NCBI GenBank assembly: GCA_046541515.1
Contig: JBKHDD010000023.1
Span: 1 to 44,601, forward strand
Source of the DNA: CAYFVR01 sp046541515
GTDB lineage: Bacteria > Desulfobacterota > Desulfobacteria > Desulfobacterales > Desulfococcaceae
Length of the DNA stretch: 44,601 nucleotides
Reading direction: 5' to 3'
Position 1 is the first letter of the stretch. Every line of letters starts with the position of its first letter. The position numbers were made by a program, and so were the translations under genes. The notes beneath the pieces were generated by a model. That model was given only the letters and a program-made list of their open reading frames with translations. It searched no databases and was not told where the DNA came from. Shown piece after piece: positions 9,038 through 17,290 of the stretch.

Positions 9038-9582
9038 GGAAGACTCCTTGTCCGCCGGGGAAAAGGCGTCCCGTGGGATCGTCCCGATCCTTTTCCCGAA
9101 TTCGATGGGGAAAGCCCCTTCTTTTTAACAGGTTGAAAAGTTTAACACAATCCGAATGATGACATTGAACCATTATTCGAATTTTTATGGGCGACCCGGC
9201 TGTTTTTTGGCGGTGGATTTCGCTTCGAGCCTGCGTGTTCGATGGCGCAATACCTTCAAAAAACTTATAATTCAAGGGAATGTTCCTCGAAATGGTTACC
9301 GTTTTTATCCGAAGGCGCGCAAATCGTTCTGAACCCGCGAACCGGCCGGCTTGTTTCCGATTTTTTCGGATTTTTTTTTGTTGCTTCCAACCATCGGGAG
9401 CCGCCCGAAGTTGATTGGGGAGGGGTAAAGCGGAAAGCCCGGAGAAAGCATGGGGGAAAACGGAGGCGGAATCGGAGACATCGTAGCGAGCGCGGGAATC
9501 CTTCGAAATGGTTCCGAATGGCATGGGAAAAATGGTTTTGATGTCAAAATAAGACCCTCCGCGGGAAACGAAAGAATGAACC
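9038..9582. other. Divergent intergenic region
   Basis: About 545 bp between the minus-strand Cache receptor and the plus-strand deaminase remnant. It is richer in A and T than its surroundings in parts (9120-9290) and has poly-T tracts near 9361 and 9371. It should hold promoters in both directions, but I see no convincing gene, consensus promoter or repeat. Confidence 0.5.
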
Positions 9583-10173
9583 ATGGTCCGATTTGCGGAA
9601 GCGACCCTCGCGCCGCCGACCTGGATGGAAGCGGTGCTCCCCGCGCCGGAAACCGAATTCCGGAGCGTGGAAGAACGGATGGGGGCCGGCCGTCCGGCTG
9701 GCCCGGGAAAACGTGCGGCGGGGAACCGGCGGGCCTTTGGAGCGGCGGTGTTCGATTTGCTCACGTTTCGGCTGATCGCCCCGGGCGTGAACCGGATGCC
9801 GGCGCTGAACTGTTCCGTTTTCCACGCGGAAATGATGGCCATCGCCCCGGCGCGGCGGCGTATTGGAGACTTCGACCTCGGGCATGTGGGGCCGGCCGGC
9901 GCCGAACTGGTCGCCTCCACCGAGCCCTGCGCCATGTGCTTCGGGGCCGTGCCCTGGTCCGGCGTTCGGCGGTTGATTTGCGGGGCGCGGGACGAGGACG
10001 CCCGGGCCATCGGCTTCGACGAGGGGCCGAAGCTGGCCGACTGGGCGGAGGCGTTGGAGGTCCGAGGAATACCGGTGTTCCGAGACGTGCTCCGCTTCGA
10101 GGCGGCGGCGGTGTTGCGGGAATAGGCGGAGATGGGCGGGGTGATTTACAACGCGGGACTGGGAAAAGGTTGA
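9583..10173 (+). pseudogene. Decayed nucleoside (guanine/cytidine-type) deaminase
   Basis: A zinc-dependent nucleoside deaminase: HAE (in SVFHAEMMAI) and PCAMC are the zinc-binding motifs, and EPCAMCFGAVPWSGVRRLIC is typical of the family. The continuous frame reads 180 residues to a TAG at 10123-10125, but three lesions are visible. Between about 9682 and 9736 the expected helix sequence (RLARENVRRGTGGP) is found only in the +1 frame, so a compensating pair of indels has replaced about 17 residues. The TAG stands where the family normally has Tyr, and the frame continues through GGVIYNAG to a TGA at 10171-10173. Either the gene is decaying or the sequence carries errors at the G5 and T3 runs. 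Confidence 0.72.
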
Positions 10174-10337
10174 GGAGGGAACGCTTTTCGCGTTAGAAGA
10201 AGAGGATGTGGAACGGATGGTTTTCATGGGTTCGTGGCGCCGGGAACCGGTGTTCGTCGTAAATATTCCGGCGTTTCGGACGTTTTTCTCGTCGGAAACG
10301 ATGTTCACGTTCCCTTTTCATGTGCGAAAGGAGCGGA

Positions 10338-11105
10338 ATGCCCCAAAAATCTGCGCGTTCGCCTTGTCCTCTCATTCTGCGGGCCGTTCTGGTAAAACTC
10401 TGGAGCTCCCTCAAGGATCTGTTGCCCATCATCGTCGTGATCGCCTTTTTCCAGGCGGTGGTGCTCCGTCGGCCCCTGCCGGACGTCGGCGAGGTGGCCT
10501 TCGGCGGGGTTCTCGTTGTGCTGGGGCTGATGCTGTTCGTGGAGGGGCTGGAAATGGGGCTTTTTCCCATCGGGGAAACCATGGCTCGGGCCCTGGCCCG
10601 CAAGGGAAGCCTGTTCTGGCTGCTGGCCTTCGCCTTTCTGTTGGGATTTTCCACCACTGTGGCCGAACCGGCCCTCATCGCCGTTTCCGCGGAGGCCGCC
10701 AAAATCGCCGGCGACCAAGGGCTGATCGACGCCGGGACCGCTTCCCTGAACCAGTACGCGCTGGGGCTGCGCCTTTCCGTGGCGATTTCCGTGGGGCTGG
10801 CCATCCTGGTGGGCGTATTGCGCATTCTTCGCGGCTGGCCGGTCCATTATTTGATCATCGGCGGCTACGCGATGGTCATGCTGATGACCATCGTCGCGCC
10901 CAAAGAAATCGTCGGAATCGCCTACGACGCCGGCGGCGTGACCACCTCCACCGTGACGGTTCCGCTGGTGGCGGCCCTGGGCGTCGGTCTGGCCTCCATC
11001 ATCCGGGGCCGCAGTCCGCTGCTGGACGGCTTCGGCCTCATCGCCTTCGCCTCCCTGCTTCCCATGATTTTCGTGATGGGATATGGGTTGATCGTATTCC
11101 GGTAA
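10338..11105 (+). CDS. DUF1538 membrane protein, first subunit (UmpA/UmpB-like)
   Basis: A 255-residue polytopic membrane protein of the DUF1538 family with about seven hydrophobic helices. Signature segments are FLLGFSTTVAEPALIA, YDAGGVTTSTVTVPLVAALG and LLDGFGLIAFASL. Pairs of DUF1538 proteins have been reported as a two-component Na+(Li+,K+)/H+ antiporter (UmpAB of Halomonas), so cation/proton exchange is the best guess; the actual substrate here is not shown by sequence. The start at 10338 follows AAAGGAG by 5 nt, better than the ATG-type start 18 bp upstream. It is followed by a second DUF1538 gene and a PII-like gene. Confidence 0.88.
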   Translation: MPQKSARSPCPLILRAVLVKLWSSLKDLLPIIVVIAFFQAVVLRRPLPDVGEVAFGGVLVVLGLMLFVEGLEMGLFPIGETMARALARKGSLFWLLAFAFLLGFSTTVAEPALIAVSAEAAKIAGDQGLIDAGTASLNQYALGLRLSVAISVGLAILVGVLRILRGWPVHYLIIGGYAMVMLMTIVAPKEIVGIAYDAGGVTTSTVTVPLVAALGVGLASIIRGRSPLLDGFGLIAFASLLPMIFVMGYGLIVFR

Positions 11106-11223
11106 GGCGATTGGCGAGAAAACCCTTGTCCAGCCGCCCGAAAGCGACGAGTGCAAATCCTCGCTCGCGGACTTGGTATGAGGTGTTCCGCAAGCCGCCC
11201 AACCATCCCGGGGGAATTTCGAA

Positions 11224-12015
11224 ATGAATTTTCTTCTCCAATTCTGCGCCGTGATTCTGGCGACGTTCCGGGACATTCTGCCGATCCTCCTGCTCATTGT
11301 CGGCTTCCAGTTGTTGGTCCTTCGCCAGCCCATTCCCAACCCCAGGCGAATGATCGTGGGCGGGATCTATGTGGTGGTCGGCCTCGCCCTTTTCCTCGTC
11401 GGTCTGGAAATGGCCCTGTTCCCCCTGGGCCGATCCATGGCCATGCAGCTTTCCGATCCGTCCTTTCTCGTCGGCCCGGGCGCCGCGGCGCCGACGGCAT
11501 GGACGGCCTACGGATGGGTCTATCTGTTCGCGGCCCTGATCGGCTTTTCCACCACCATCGCGGAGCCCTCGCTGTTGGCCGTGGCCATCAAGGCCGGCGA
11601 GGTCTCCGGCGGGACGATTCGTCCGTGGGGCCTGCGGATCACCGTCGCCTTCGGGGTCTCCTCGGGAATCGCGCTCGGCGCGTTCCGCATCGTGACGGGA
11701 ACGCCGCTGCATTACTACATCCTGGCCGGATACGTGATCGTGATTCTGCAAACTTTCACCGCGCCTCGGAAGATCGTCGCCCTGGCCTACGATTCCGGCG
11801 GCGTGACGACCTCGACCGTCACCGTGCCGCTGGTGGCCGCCCTGGGTCTGGGACTGTCCGAGGCGGTGCCCGGCCGCAATCCGGCCCTGGACGGCTTCGG
11901 CCTCATCGCTTTCGCCAGTCTCTTCCCGATCATCGCGGTGATGGCCTACGCCCAGTTTACCTATTGGATGGCCGGCCGCCGGATTCCCGCTTCTTCCAAA
12001 GGAGAAAAACGATGA
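11224..12015 (+). CDS. DUF1538 membrane protein, second subunit
   Basis: A 263-residue paralogue of the preceding gene, sharing GFSTTIAEPSLLAVA, YDSGGVTTSTVTVPLVAALG and LDGFGLIAFASLFPI. The short repeated GGVTTSTVTVPL block sits in both subunits at the same place, suggesting a pseudo-symmetric heterodimer with this loop in the transport path. It lies 118 bp after the first subunit and overlaps the PII-like gene by 4 bp (ATGA at 12012-12015). I expect the pair to act together in the inner membrane as a cation antiporter or related transporter. Confidence 0.88.
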   Translation: MNFLLQFCAVILATFRDILPILLLIVGFQLLVLRQPIPNPRRMIVGGIYVVVGLALFLVGLEMALFPLGRSMAMQLSDPSFLVGPGAAAPTAWTAYGWVYLFAALIGFSTTIAEPSLLAVAIKAGEVSGGTIRPWGLRITVAFGVSSGIALGAFRIVTGTPLHYYILAGYVIVILQTFTAPRKIVALAYDSGGVTTSTVTVPLVAALGLGLSEAVPGRNPALDGFGLIAFASLFPIIAVMAYAQFTYWMAGRRIPASSKGEKR

Positions 12016-12359
12016 ATTTCAAAATTGTGTTCGCGCCGGTCAAGACCCACAAGACCGACCCCGTCGTGGACGCGGCCAAGGCGGCCGGCGCCACCGGGGC
12101 GACCATCATTCCCGCCCGAGGCACCGGAGTTCACGAGGCCAAGACCTTTTTCGGCCTGAAGCTGGAGGACCAAACCGACATCGTCATGTTTTTGCTGGCC
12201 GAGGCTTTGGTCCAGCCGGTTCTGGAGGCCATCGAAACCGCCGGCGAGTTTCACAAGCCGGGCACGGGCATCGCCTTCGTTTTGCCCGTGGAGCGGGTGA
12301 TGGGCCTGGAAAGCCAGATCGAAAAGTTCAAGGAGAAAGTTCGGGACAGGAATCTCTGA
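12012..12359 (+). CDS. PII-like regulatory protein
   Basis: A 115-residue protein with the PII/GlnB-like pattern: an N-terminal FKIVFAPVKTHKTDPVVDAA strand-helix, a T-loop-sized segment (GATIIPARGTGVHEAKTFFG) and a C-terminal FVLPVERVMGL strand. It lacks the Tyr51 uridylylation context of classical GlnB, so it is better called PII-like. Coupled translation with the DUF1538 pair suggests that it binds a small ligand (a nucleotide is usual for the family) and gates the transporter, as PII-like proteins do for other membrane transporters. The ligand is not predictable. Confidence 0.8.
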   Translation: MNFKIVFAPVKTHKTDPVVDAAKAAGATGATIIPARGTGVHEAKTFFGLKLEDQTDIVMFLLAEALVQPVLEAIETAGEFHKPGTGIAFVLPVERVMGLESQIEKFKEKVRDRNL

Positions 12360-12415
12360 GGCCCTCGGTCGCCCGAAAATGTTTTCAACTTCCATATTGA
12401 AGGGTGAACCTTTCC

Positions 12416-12580
12416 ATGAATCCCTATTTCTTTCACGCGATCATGCAGACGCTGCAAGGACTGAGGCGGGGTTGTTCCAAATGCGGGCGGACCCAGGTGG
12501 TTTCCGCCCAAATGAAGGATCGAACCGTCGTCTGCAAGTTCTGCGGCGCGGAGATTCCGCCCAAACGGAAGAGCCGGTAG
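12416..12580 (+). CDS. Small zinc-ribbon protein
   Basis: A 54-residue open frame from ATG at 12416 with two CxxC knuckles (GCSKCGR at about 19-25 and VCKFCGAE at 39-46), the layout of a zinc ribbon, and a basic tail (PPKRKSR). A purine-rich GAAGGG lies 11 nt before the ATG. The stop codon falls inside the loop of a good intrinsic terminator, which supports a real, separately terminated gene. The partner or function is unknown; proteins of this kind may bind RNA, DNA or a protein. Confidence 0.7.
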   Translation: MNPYFFHAIMQTLQGLRRGCSKCGRTQVVSAQMKDRTVVCKFCGAEIPPKRKSR

Positions 12581-12594
12581 GTTCCGGCTTTTTT
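12572..12594 (+). terminator. Rho-independent terminator overlapping the zinc-ribbon stop codon
   Basis: AGCCGG (12572-12577) pairs with CCGGCT (12584-12589) around the loop TAGGTT, which contains the gene's own TAG stop; six T follow (12589-12594). The stem can extend three more pairs at its base. Confidence 0.82.
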
Positions 12595-12705
12595 GTTTCG
12601 ATGGAAACGGGATTCCGGAAAAAGGGGACGACATTTTCGTTCGGCAAACCAAACCCGGCGTTCATCGGGAGACCCATTTCCAAACCTTCTGAAGGGAGAC
12701 GCGGC

Positions 12706-15018
12706 ATGGTCGAGCCGAAGGGCCGTTCGGCCCAGCGGGAGAACGATGTTCACTATCGAAGCCTTTTCGAAAATCCCCATACCGTCATGTTTCTCATCGA
12801 TCCCGAGGACGGAACCATCGTGGACGCCAATCCGGCGGCCGCCGCTTTTTACGGCTGGTCCCGGGAAACGCTGACCCGGATGCGGGTGACGGAAATCAAC
12901 ACGCTTTCGCCGGAAGAGGTGCGGGCGGAAATGGAAGACGCCCGTCGGGAGCTGCGAAACCATTTTGAGTTCCGGCATCGGCGGGCGGACGGGACCGTCC
13001 GGGACGTGGAGGTGTACAGCGGTCCGATCCGGTTCGGGGACCGAAAATTGCTGTATTCCATGGTCCACGACGTTGCCGAGCGCAAACGGGCCGAGGCCGC
13101 GCTGGAGCAAAGCGAAGCCTTTCAGCGGGCCATGATCGCCTGCTCGCCGGTGGCGTTGTTCAGCGTCGATTTTGACGGGAAGGCGACGTCCTGGAACGCC
13201 TCGGCGGAACGGATGTTCGGTTGGTCGGCGGAAGAGGTGGTGGGCCGTTTCCTGCCCATCGTTCCCGAAGACAAAAAAGCGGAGTTCGCCGAATTGCGCC
13301 GTCTTGCGATGACCGGTCGGGCTTTTTCCAACCTGGAGTTAATTCGCTTGAAAAAGGACGGAACCCGGATGGAGTGCAGTCTCTCCACCGCGCCGATTCT
13401 GAGCGACGCCGGGGAAATCATCGGGATCATGGCCGCCATGGAGGACATTACGGAGCGAAAACGGACGGAACGCGTCATGGCGGAAAGCGAGCAGCGGTTT
13501 CGTTTGCTGGTGGAAAGCTCCCCGGACGCCATTTTCGTCCAGACCCGGGGCCGCTTCGCTTTCGTGAATCGAGCCGCCGTCGAGCTGTTCGGCGCTTCCT
13601 CGCCAACGGACCTGATCGATCAGCCGGTCTTCGAACGCTTCCATCCCGATTATCACGAAGCGGTTCGGGAGCGGATTCGCCGGTTGAACGAGGAGAAAAA
13701 AGCGGTTTCGAATTTGGAGCAGGTGTATCTGCGCCTGGACGGAAGTCCGGTTCCCGTGGACGTATCGGCCGTCCCGCTTCGCTACGAAGGCCATGACGGC
13801 GCGTTGGTTTTCGCCCGGGACATTTCGGAACGGGCGGCGGCGCGAAAACGGGAGGAAGAGCTGGAGGCCCAGCTCCGGCAGGCCCAAAAGATGGAGACCC
13901 TGGGGCGGCTGGCGGGCGGCGTGGCCCATGACTTCAACAATCTGTTGTCGGTCATCCTGGGAAATGATGAACTGTTAATGGAAGACCTGCCGGCCCATCA
14001 CCCCGGCCGGGAGGAGCTGGAGGAAATCCATGCCGCCACCCTGCGAGCCCGGGAGCTGACCCGGCAACTTTTGGCCTTCAGCCGCAAGCAGGTGCTGGAA
14101 ATGGATTCCGCGGACATGAGCGAGGTGGTGGGCGGTTTTGAAAAACTGCTTCGCCGGATTCTCCGCGAGGACATTTCCCTGGAATTGGACTTGTGCCAAA
14201 ACCCGCTTCCCATCCGCGCGGACACCGCCCAATTTGAACAGGTGCTCATGAATCTTGCGGTGAACGCCCAAGACGCCATGCCCGGTGGAGGGATATTGAC
14301 CATCGAGACGTCTTCCGTCGGCCTGGACGCGTCTTACGCGGAGAAAAAAATCGGTGTGGCGGCCGGGGAATATGCCATGATGAGCGTCAGCGATTCCGGA
14401 GAGGGAATGGATCGGGAGACAAGGGAACGGCTGTTCGAACCGTTTTTCACCACCAAGGCGAAGGACAAGGGGACCGGGCTCGGGCTGGCCACCTGCTTTG
14501 GAATCGTGAAACAGCATGGCGGCCATATTTTCGTGTACAGCGAGCCGGGGCGAGGAACGACCTTTAAAATCTATCTCCCGTTGGCGACGGAACCTGAATC
14601 CGCTTCCGCCGTTCCAGCGGAAGATCCGGCTTTGACTTCCGGAACGGGAAGGATTCTCGTGGTGGAGGACGATCCCGCGCTGGCCCGACTCGCGGCGGGC
14701 ATGTTGCGGCGGGGCGGCTATGCGGTGATGCGGGCCGGGAGCGTTTCGGAAGCGATGGAAAAGGCCGCCGACCCGGATGCGCCCATCGATCTCGTGCTGA
14801 CGGACGTTGTCATGCCCGAGATGAACGGTCCGGAAGTCTATGATCGGATTCGGGAGCGTCATCCCCGGGCGAAGGCGCTTTACATGTCCGGCTACACCGA
14901 CAACGTGATCGTCCGCCACGGCGTGCTCAAGGAAGGCGTTCAGTTCATCCAAAAGCCCTTTTCCCTTCGGGGGCTGCTGGACAAGGTGGCGGCGGTGTTG
15001 GGGAAAGAGAAGGTTTGA
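12706..15018 (+). CDS. Soluble hybrid histidine kinase with three PAS domains
   Basis: A 770-residue sensor kinase without membrane helices. Three PAS domains (about 15-130, 137-258 and 265-380, each ending in a DxxERK-type linker) feed a HisKA helix with phosphoacceptor His408 (GGVAHDFNNLL). The ATPase domain shows NLAVNAQDAMPGGG, DSGEGM and KDKGTGLGLA, and a C-terminal receiver has Asp700 in LTDVVMPEMNG. It senses a cytoplasmic signal that the sequence does not reveal. The ATG at 12706 follows GAAGGGAG by about 7 nt; the in-frame extension to 12379 overlaps the zinc-ribbon gene in another frame and is not coding. No separate DNA-binding response regulator lies beside it. Confidence 0.92.
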   Translation: MVEPKGRSAQRENDVHYRSLFENPHTVMFLIDPEDGTIVDANPAAAAFYGWSRETLTRMRVTEINTLSPEEVRAEMEDARRELRNHFEFRHRRADGTVRDVEVYSGPIRFGDRKLLYSMVHDVAERKRAEAALEQSEAFQRAMIACSPVALFSVDFDGKATSWNASAERMFGWSAEEVVGRFLPIVPEDKKAEFAELRRLAMTGRAFSNLELIRLKKDGTRMECSLSTAPILSDAGEIIGIMAAMEDITERKRTERVMAESEQRFRLLVESSPDAIFVQTRGRFAFVNRAAVELFGASSPTDLIDQPVFERFHPDYHEAVRERIRRLNEEKKAVSNLEQVYLRLDGSPVPVDVSAVPLRYEGHDGALVFARDISERAAARKREEELEAQLRQAQKMETLGRLAGGVAHDFNNLLSVILGNDELLMEDLPAHHPGREELEEIHAATLRARELTRQLLAFSRKQVLEMDSADMSEVVGGFEKLLRRILREDISLELDLCQNPLPIRADTAQFEQVLMNLAVNAQDAMPGGGILTIETSSVGLDASYAEKKIGVAAGEYAMMSVSDSGEGMDRETRERLFEPFFTTKAKDKGTGLGLATCFGIVKQHGGHIFVYSEPGRGTTFKIYLPLATEPESASAVPAEDPALTSGTGRILVVEDDPALARLAAGMLRRGGYAVMRAGSVSEAMEKAADPDAPIDLVLTDVVMPEMNGPEVYDRIRERHPRAKALYMSGYTDNVIVRHGVLKEGVQFIQKPFSLRGLLDKVAAVLGKEKV

Positions 15019-15047
15019 AGGTGATTGGACCGGAAAGGAGGCGCTAA

Positions 15048-15278
15048 ATGGTTGCCATCAATATCCATAAATTGAGCCGAAGAGAACAGCTCGAATTGTT
15101 TGAGGAACTTTGGGAGGCGATTCGGCATCGAGCCGAGTCGGAGCCGGATTTTCTGCCGCTAACGGATGCTCAGAATGCGGAACTGGATCGGCGACTGGAC
15201 GAGATGGACCAGGGGGATCTCTCCGGAGAGTCTTTTAAGGGCTTTTTGGAGCGAGTTCGCAATCGAGATGGGGTATGA
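15048..15278 (+). CDS. Antitoxin, putative addiction module component
   Basis: A 76-residue protein resembling the short antitoxins annotated as 'putative addiction module component' (TIGR02574-like): helical, acidic, with LSRREQLELFEELWEAI at the N-terminus and LTDAQNAELDRRLDEMD in the middle. A strong AAAGGAGG box precedes the ATG. Its last codons overlap the start of the toxin gene (ATGA at 15275-15278), the usual arrangement for tight co-translation. It should neutralise the RelE/ParE-type toxin and may repress its own promoter. Confidence 0.85.
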   Translation: MVAINIHKLSRREQLELFEELWEAIRHRAESEPDFLPLTDAQNAELDRRLDEMDQGDLSGESFKGFLERVRNRDGV

Positions 15279-15577
15279 AGCCGGTTTTTCTCCGCCCTGG
15301 CGCCGCGAAGGATGTTCAGGACGGCTGGACTTGGTATGAAAAGGAAAGGATGGGATTGGGGACGGAATTTTTGCGTGAATTGGAAAGAATGGCTGACCGC
15401 ATTTCGGAAATTCCGGAGATGTATCCCGTTTTTCGACGGGGCGCCCGAAGAGCGACGCTCCGTCGTTTTCCCTATTCAGTGATTTGCCGTGAAACGGCGG
15501 ATTGCATTTGGATTGTTGCCGTTTTCCATGCCAAAAGAAATCCCGCGATACTTCAAAAGCGTTGGGAAACGGATTGA
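15275..15577 (+). CDS. RelE/ParE-family toxin
   Basis: A 100-residue protein with the RelE/ParE fold pattern: an N-terminal FLRPGAAKDVQDGWTWYEKE helix region, a central RRFPYSVICRE strand pair, and a C-terminal IVAVFHAKRNPAILQKR containing the common VxAVxHxxRxP motif. ParE members poison DNA gyrase and RelE members cleave mRNA; the sequence alone does not decide between them. It ends 17 bp before the convergent stop of the periplasmic protein gene at 15595. Confidence 0.87.
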   Translation: MKPVFLRPGAAKDVQDGWTWYEKERMGLGTEFLRELERMADRISEIPEMYPVFRRGARRATLRRFPYSVICRETADCIWIVAVFHAKRNPAILQKRWETD

Positions 15578-15594
15578 GGTCAAGCGTTGGAAAT

Positions 15595-16320
15595 TTATTC
15601 CATCCCCGGCCCGAAATCCCGATGGCGGCCACGTGGTCCGTCAAACGGACCCGTCTCCAGCAACCGCTCCATCTGCTCCCCCGTCAATACTTCGGAAAGC
15701 CGCGCCTCCGTCCGGCGGCGCAAATCCATTCCCTCCCGGCGAATCAATGGCCGCTCTTCCGGCGTCGCGGTTCGCATTTTTTCCGCCAGCATCCGCCGTC
15801 GCTGAAAAAATTCCCGCAAAATGGGTCGAATCGCCTCTTCCTGTTCCGGGGTCACGTCCAACGCTTCAAGCAAACGCCGCCCCCGCTCCCTTTCCATGCC
15901 GGGTTCCATCGGCCCGCGCTCGTCGGGCGGACCGCCATGCCTTTCCCGCCGCCACTTTCGCCGCTCTCGGAATTGGTCCATTCGGGCCCGCTCCTCCGGG
16001 GTCAGCTTTTCCCGGACGCGGTCCAAGTGTTCGGACAGGATGGCTTCCAACTCCGGACGGTATTTTCCGCGCAGGTCAAGCAGTTCGGCCTGAAGCTCCC
16101 GGGCGATGGCCTCCACCTCGATCCGCCGATCCGGCGGCAGGTCCAGCTCGTGGAGCATCCGGCCGATGAACCGGGGCACCAGCTTCGCCGGAGGGCCTTC
16201 GTGGACCAGTCCCCGAATCCGCCTTTCCATGTAAATCCGGGTTCCCAGACCGCCCAGGGCCGCGCCGGTCAGGAAGACCAGCAACACCCCGGCGATCATT
16301 TTCGCGCGGGTCGGTTTCAT
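15595..16320 (-). CDS. Membrane-anchored periplasmic Spy/CnrX-like protein
   Basis: A 241-residue protein with one N-terminal membrane helix (about residues 8-30) and a charged, wholly helical periplasmic domain carrying LTPEERARMDQFRERR and LDVTPEQEEAIRPIL, the LTxxQ-like repeats of the Spy/CpxP/ZraP and CnrX (periplasmic heavy-metal sensor) group. It lies third in an operon after an ECF sigma factor and a small membrane protein, the order expected of a CnrH-CnrY-CnrX-like stress circuit, so it may be the signal sensor. No Cys and few His are present, so metal sensing is not shown; envelope stress is equally possible. Confidence 0.75.
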   Translation of the reverse strand: MKPTRAKMIAGVLLVFLTGAALGGLGTRIYMERRIRGLVHEGPPAKLVPRFIGRMLHELDLPPDRRIEVEAIARELQAELLDLRGKYRPELEAILSEHLDRVREKLTPEERARMDQFRERRKWRRERHGGPPDERGPMEPGMERERGRRLLEALDVTPEQEEAIRPILREFFQRRRMLAEKMRTATPEERPLIRREGMDLRRRTEARLSEVLTGEQMERLLETGPFDGPRGRHRDFGPGME

Positions 16321-16325
16321 TTAAA

Positions 16326-16637
16326 TCACAACGCCCCAAAGGTCTGGATCAACCCAAAGCCCACCGGGTCTTCCAGGTAGACCTGGGCCAGGGCGGTTTC
16401 GGCGGTGAAATCCCCCGCGGCGACGTAAAGGGAAAGACCCGCCGCCGCCACGCAGGCCGCCGCCGCGAAACGCCAGACGAACCGGTTGAAGAACCGGGCT
16501 TCGGCGTTGAGCGGTCCGATCCGGTGGATTTCCCGCATGGCGGCCCCGCGCCAGCCCTCGGGGACCGGTTCGTTTTCCCGGTCCCGATGGACCCGGCGGA
16601 ACGCCGCCATCATCCGTTGTTCGTCAATCCGGCCCAC
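16326..16637 (-). CDS. Small single-pass membrane protein, probable anti-sigma factor
   Basis: A 103-residue protein with about 50 N-terminal charged residues, one membrane helix (FAAAACVAAAGLSLYVAA, about 54-72) and a short periplasmic tail. Its start overlaps the end of the ECF sigma gene by 14 bp. The size, topology and position match CnrY-type minimal anti-sigma factors, which hold the sigma factor at the membrane through a short cytoplasmic helix. I see no zinc-binding anti-sigma (HxxxCxxC) motif. The function is inferred from context only. Confidence 0.65.
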   Translation of the reverse strand: MGRIDEQRMMAAFRRVHRDRENEPVPEGWRGAAMREIHRIGPLNAEARFFNRFVWRFAAAACVAAAGLSLYVAAGDFTAETALAQVYLEDPVGFGLIQTFGAL

Positions 16638-17217
16638 CGATTTCCCTTTCCAGCAATTTTTTCAATTTGTTTCGGGCGCGAAACGCCCGGACTTTCACGT
16701 TGGCGCCGGTCCAGCCCAGCAGCTTGGCCGCTTCCTTCACGGAATGGCCCTCCAGGTGAACCAGCTCCAGCACCATGCGGTCTTCGGCCGAAAGATGGCC
16801 CAGCGCCCAGTCCAGCGCCTCCCGGGCGTCCCGCCGCCGGTGGGCCGATTCGAAATCGCCGCCCGCCCCGGAGGCGAGATTGTGCTCCAGCCAGTCCCGC
16901 CCCTCTGCGGAGAGTTGGCCCATGGGCGTTTCCCGGGACCGGTAGCGGCTCCGCCAGTAATCGTAGCAGGTTCGCACGGCGATGCCCGCCAGCCAGCTGG
17001 AGAAGGCGCCGTTGCCCTTGAAATCCGCCAGCGACTGGTAGGCATTGATGAACACCTCCTGGGCCACGTCGGGGACCGCGTCGGCGGGCAGTTTTCGTTT
17101 GAGAATTCGCAGAACCCCCGCCTCGTGGGCGCGGATGAGTCCCTCGAAGGCGCCGACGTCGCCGTCGAGGACGTGTTGGATTCGAAGCGAATCATCGATG
17201 GTTCCGGAAGCGGGCAT
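16624..17217 (-). CDS. ECF-type RNA polymerase sigma factor
   Basis: A 197-residue extracytoplasmic-function sigma factor. Region 2 covers about residues 15-90 (EGLIRAHEAGVLRILKRKL, PDVAQEVFINAYQSL, WLAGIAVRTCYDYWRS). Region 4 covers about 135-190 (LSAEDRMVLELVHLEGHSVK and a helix-turn-helix near KLLGWTGANVKVRAFRARNK). It directs RNA polymerase to stress promoters and is probably held by the overlapping downstream membrane protein. I see no good ribosome-binding site for the ATG at 17217, so the start is moderately sure. The three genes 17217 to 15595 form one tight operon. Confidence 0.92.
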   Translation of the reverse strand: MPASGTIDDSLRIQHVLDGDVGAFEGLIRAHEAGVLRILKRKLPADAVPDVAQEVFINAYQSLADFKGNGAFSSWLAGIAVRTCYDYWRSRYRSRETPMGQLSAEGRDWLEHNLASGAGGDFESAHRRRDAREALDWALGHLSAEDRMVLELVHLEGHSVKEAAKLLGWTGANVKVRAFRARNKLKKLLEREIGGPD

Positions 17218-17236
17218 GGGCGAAGATCGGAATCAT

Positions 17237-17268
17237 CGCCGGGACGCGTCGGAGGGCGCGTCCCGGCG
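17237..17268. repeat. 12-bp GC-rich hairpin, possible terminator
   Basis: CGCCGGGACGCG (17237-17248) is followed, after an 8-nt loop, by its exact inverted copy CGCGTCCCGGCG (17257-17268). It lies 22 bp past the stop of the Spy-like gene at 17291 and just before the sigma-factor start. There is no T-run on the minus strand, so it may act as a transcriptional attenuator or an mRNA-stabilising hairpin. Confidence 0.55.
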
Positions 17269-17290
17269 GTTTCGTTGACCGATTGGGGAA

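Noticed and set aside
10123..10125. TAG in the deaminase gene read as pyrrolysine
   Set aside because: Some anaerobes use pyrrolysine, but no pylS or pylT is visible here, family members have Tyr at this place, and the gene carries two other lesions, so a nonsense change is simpler.
12379..12705. Upstream in-frame extension of the hybrid kinase
   Set aside because: It overlaps the zinc-ribbon gene and its terminator in another frame and has no PAS-like or other domain. The ATG at 12706 has a good ribosome-binding site.
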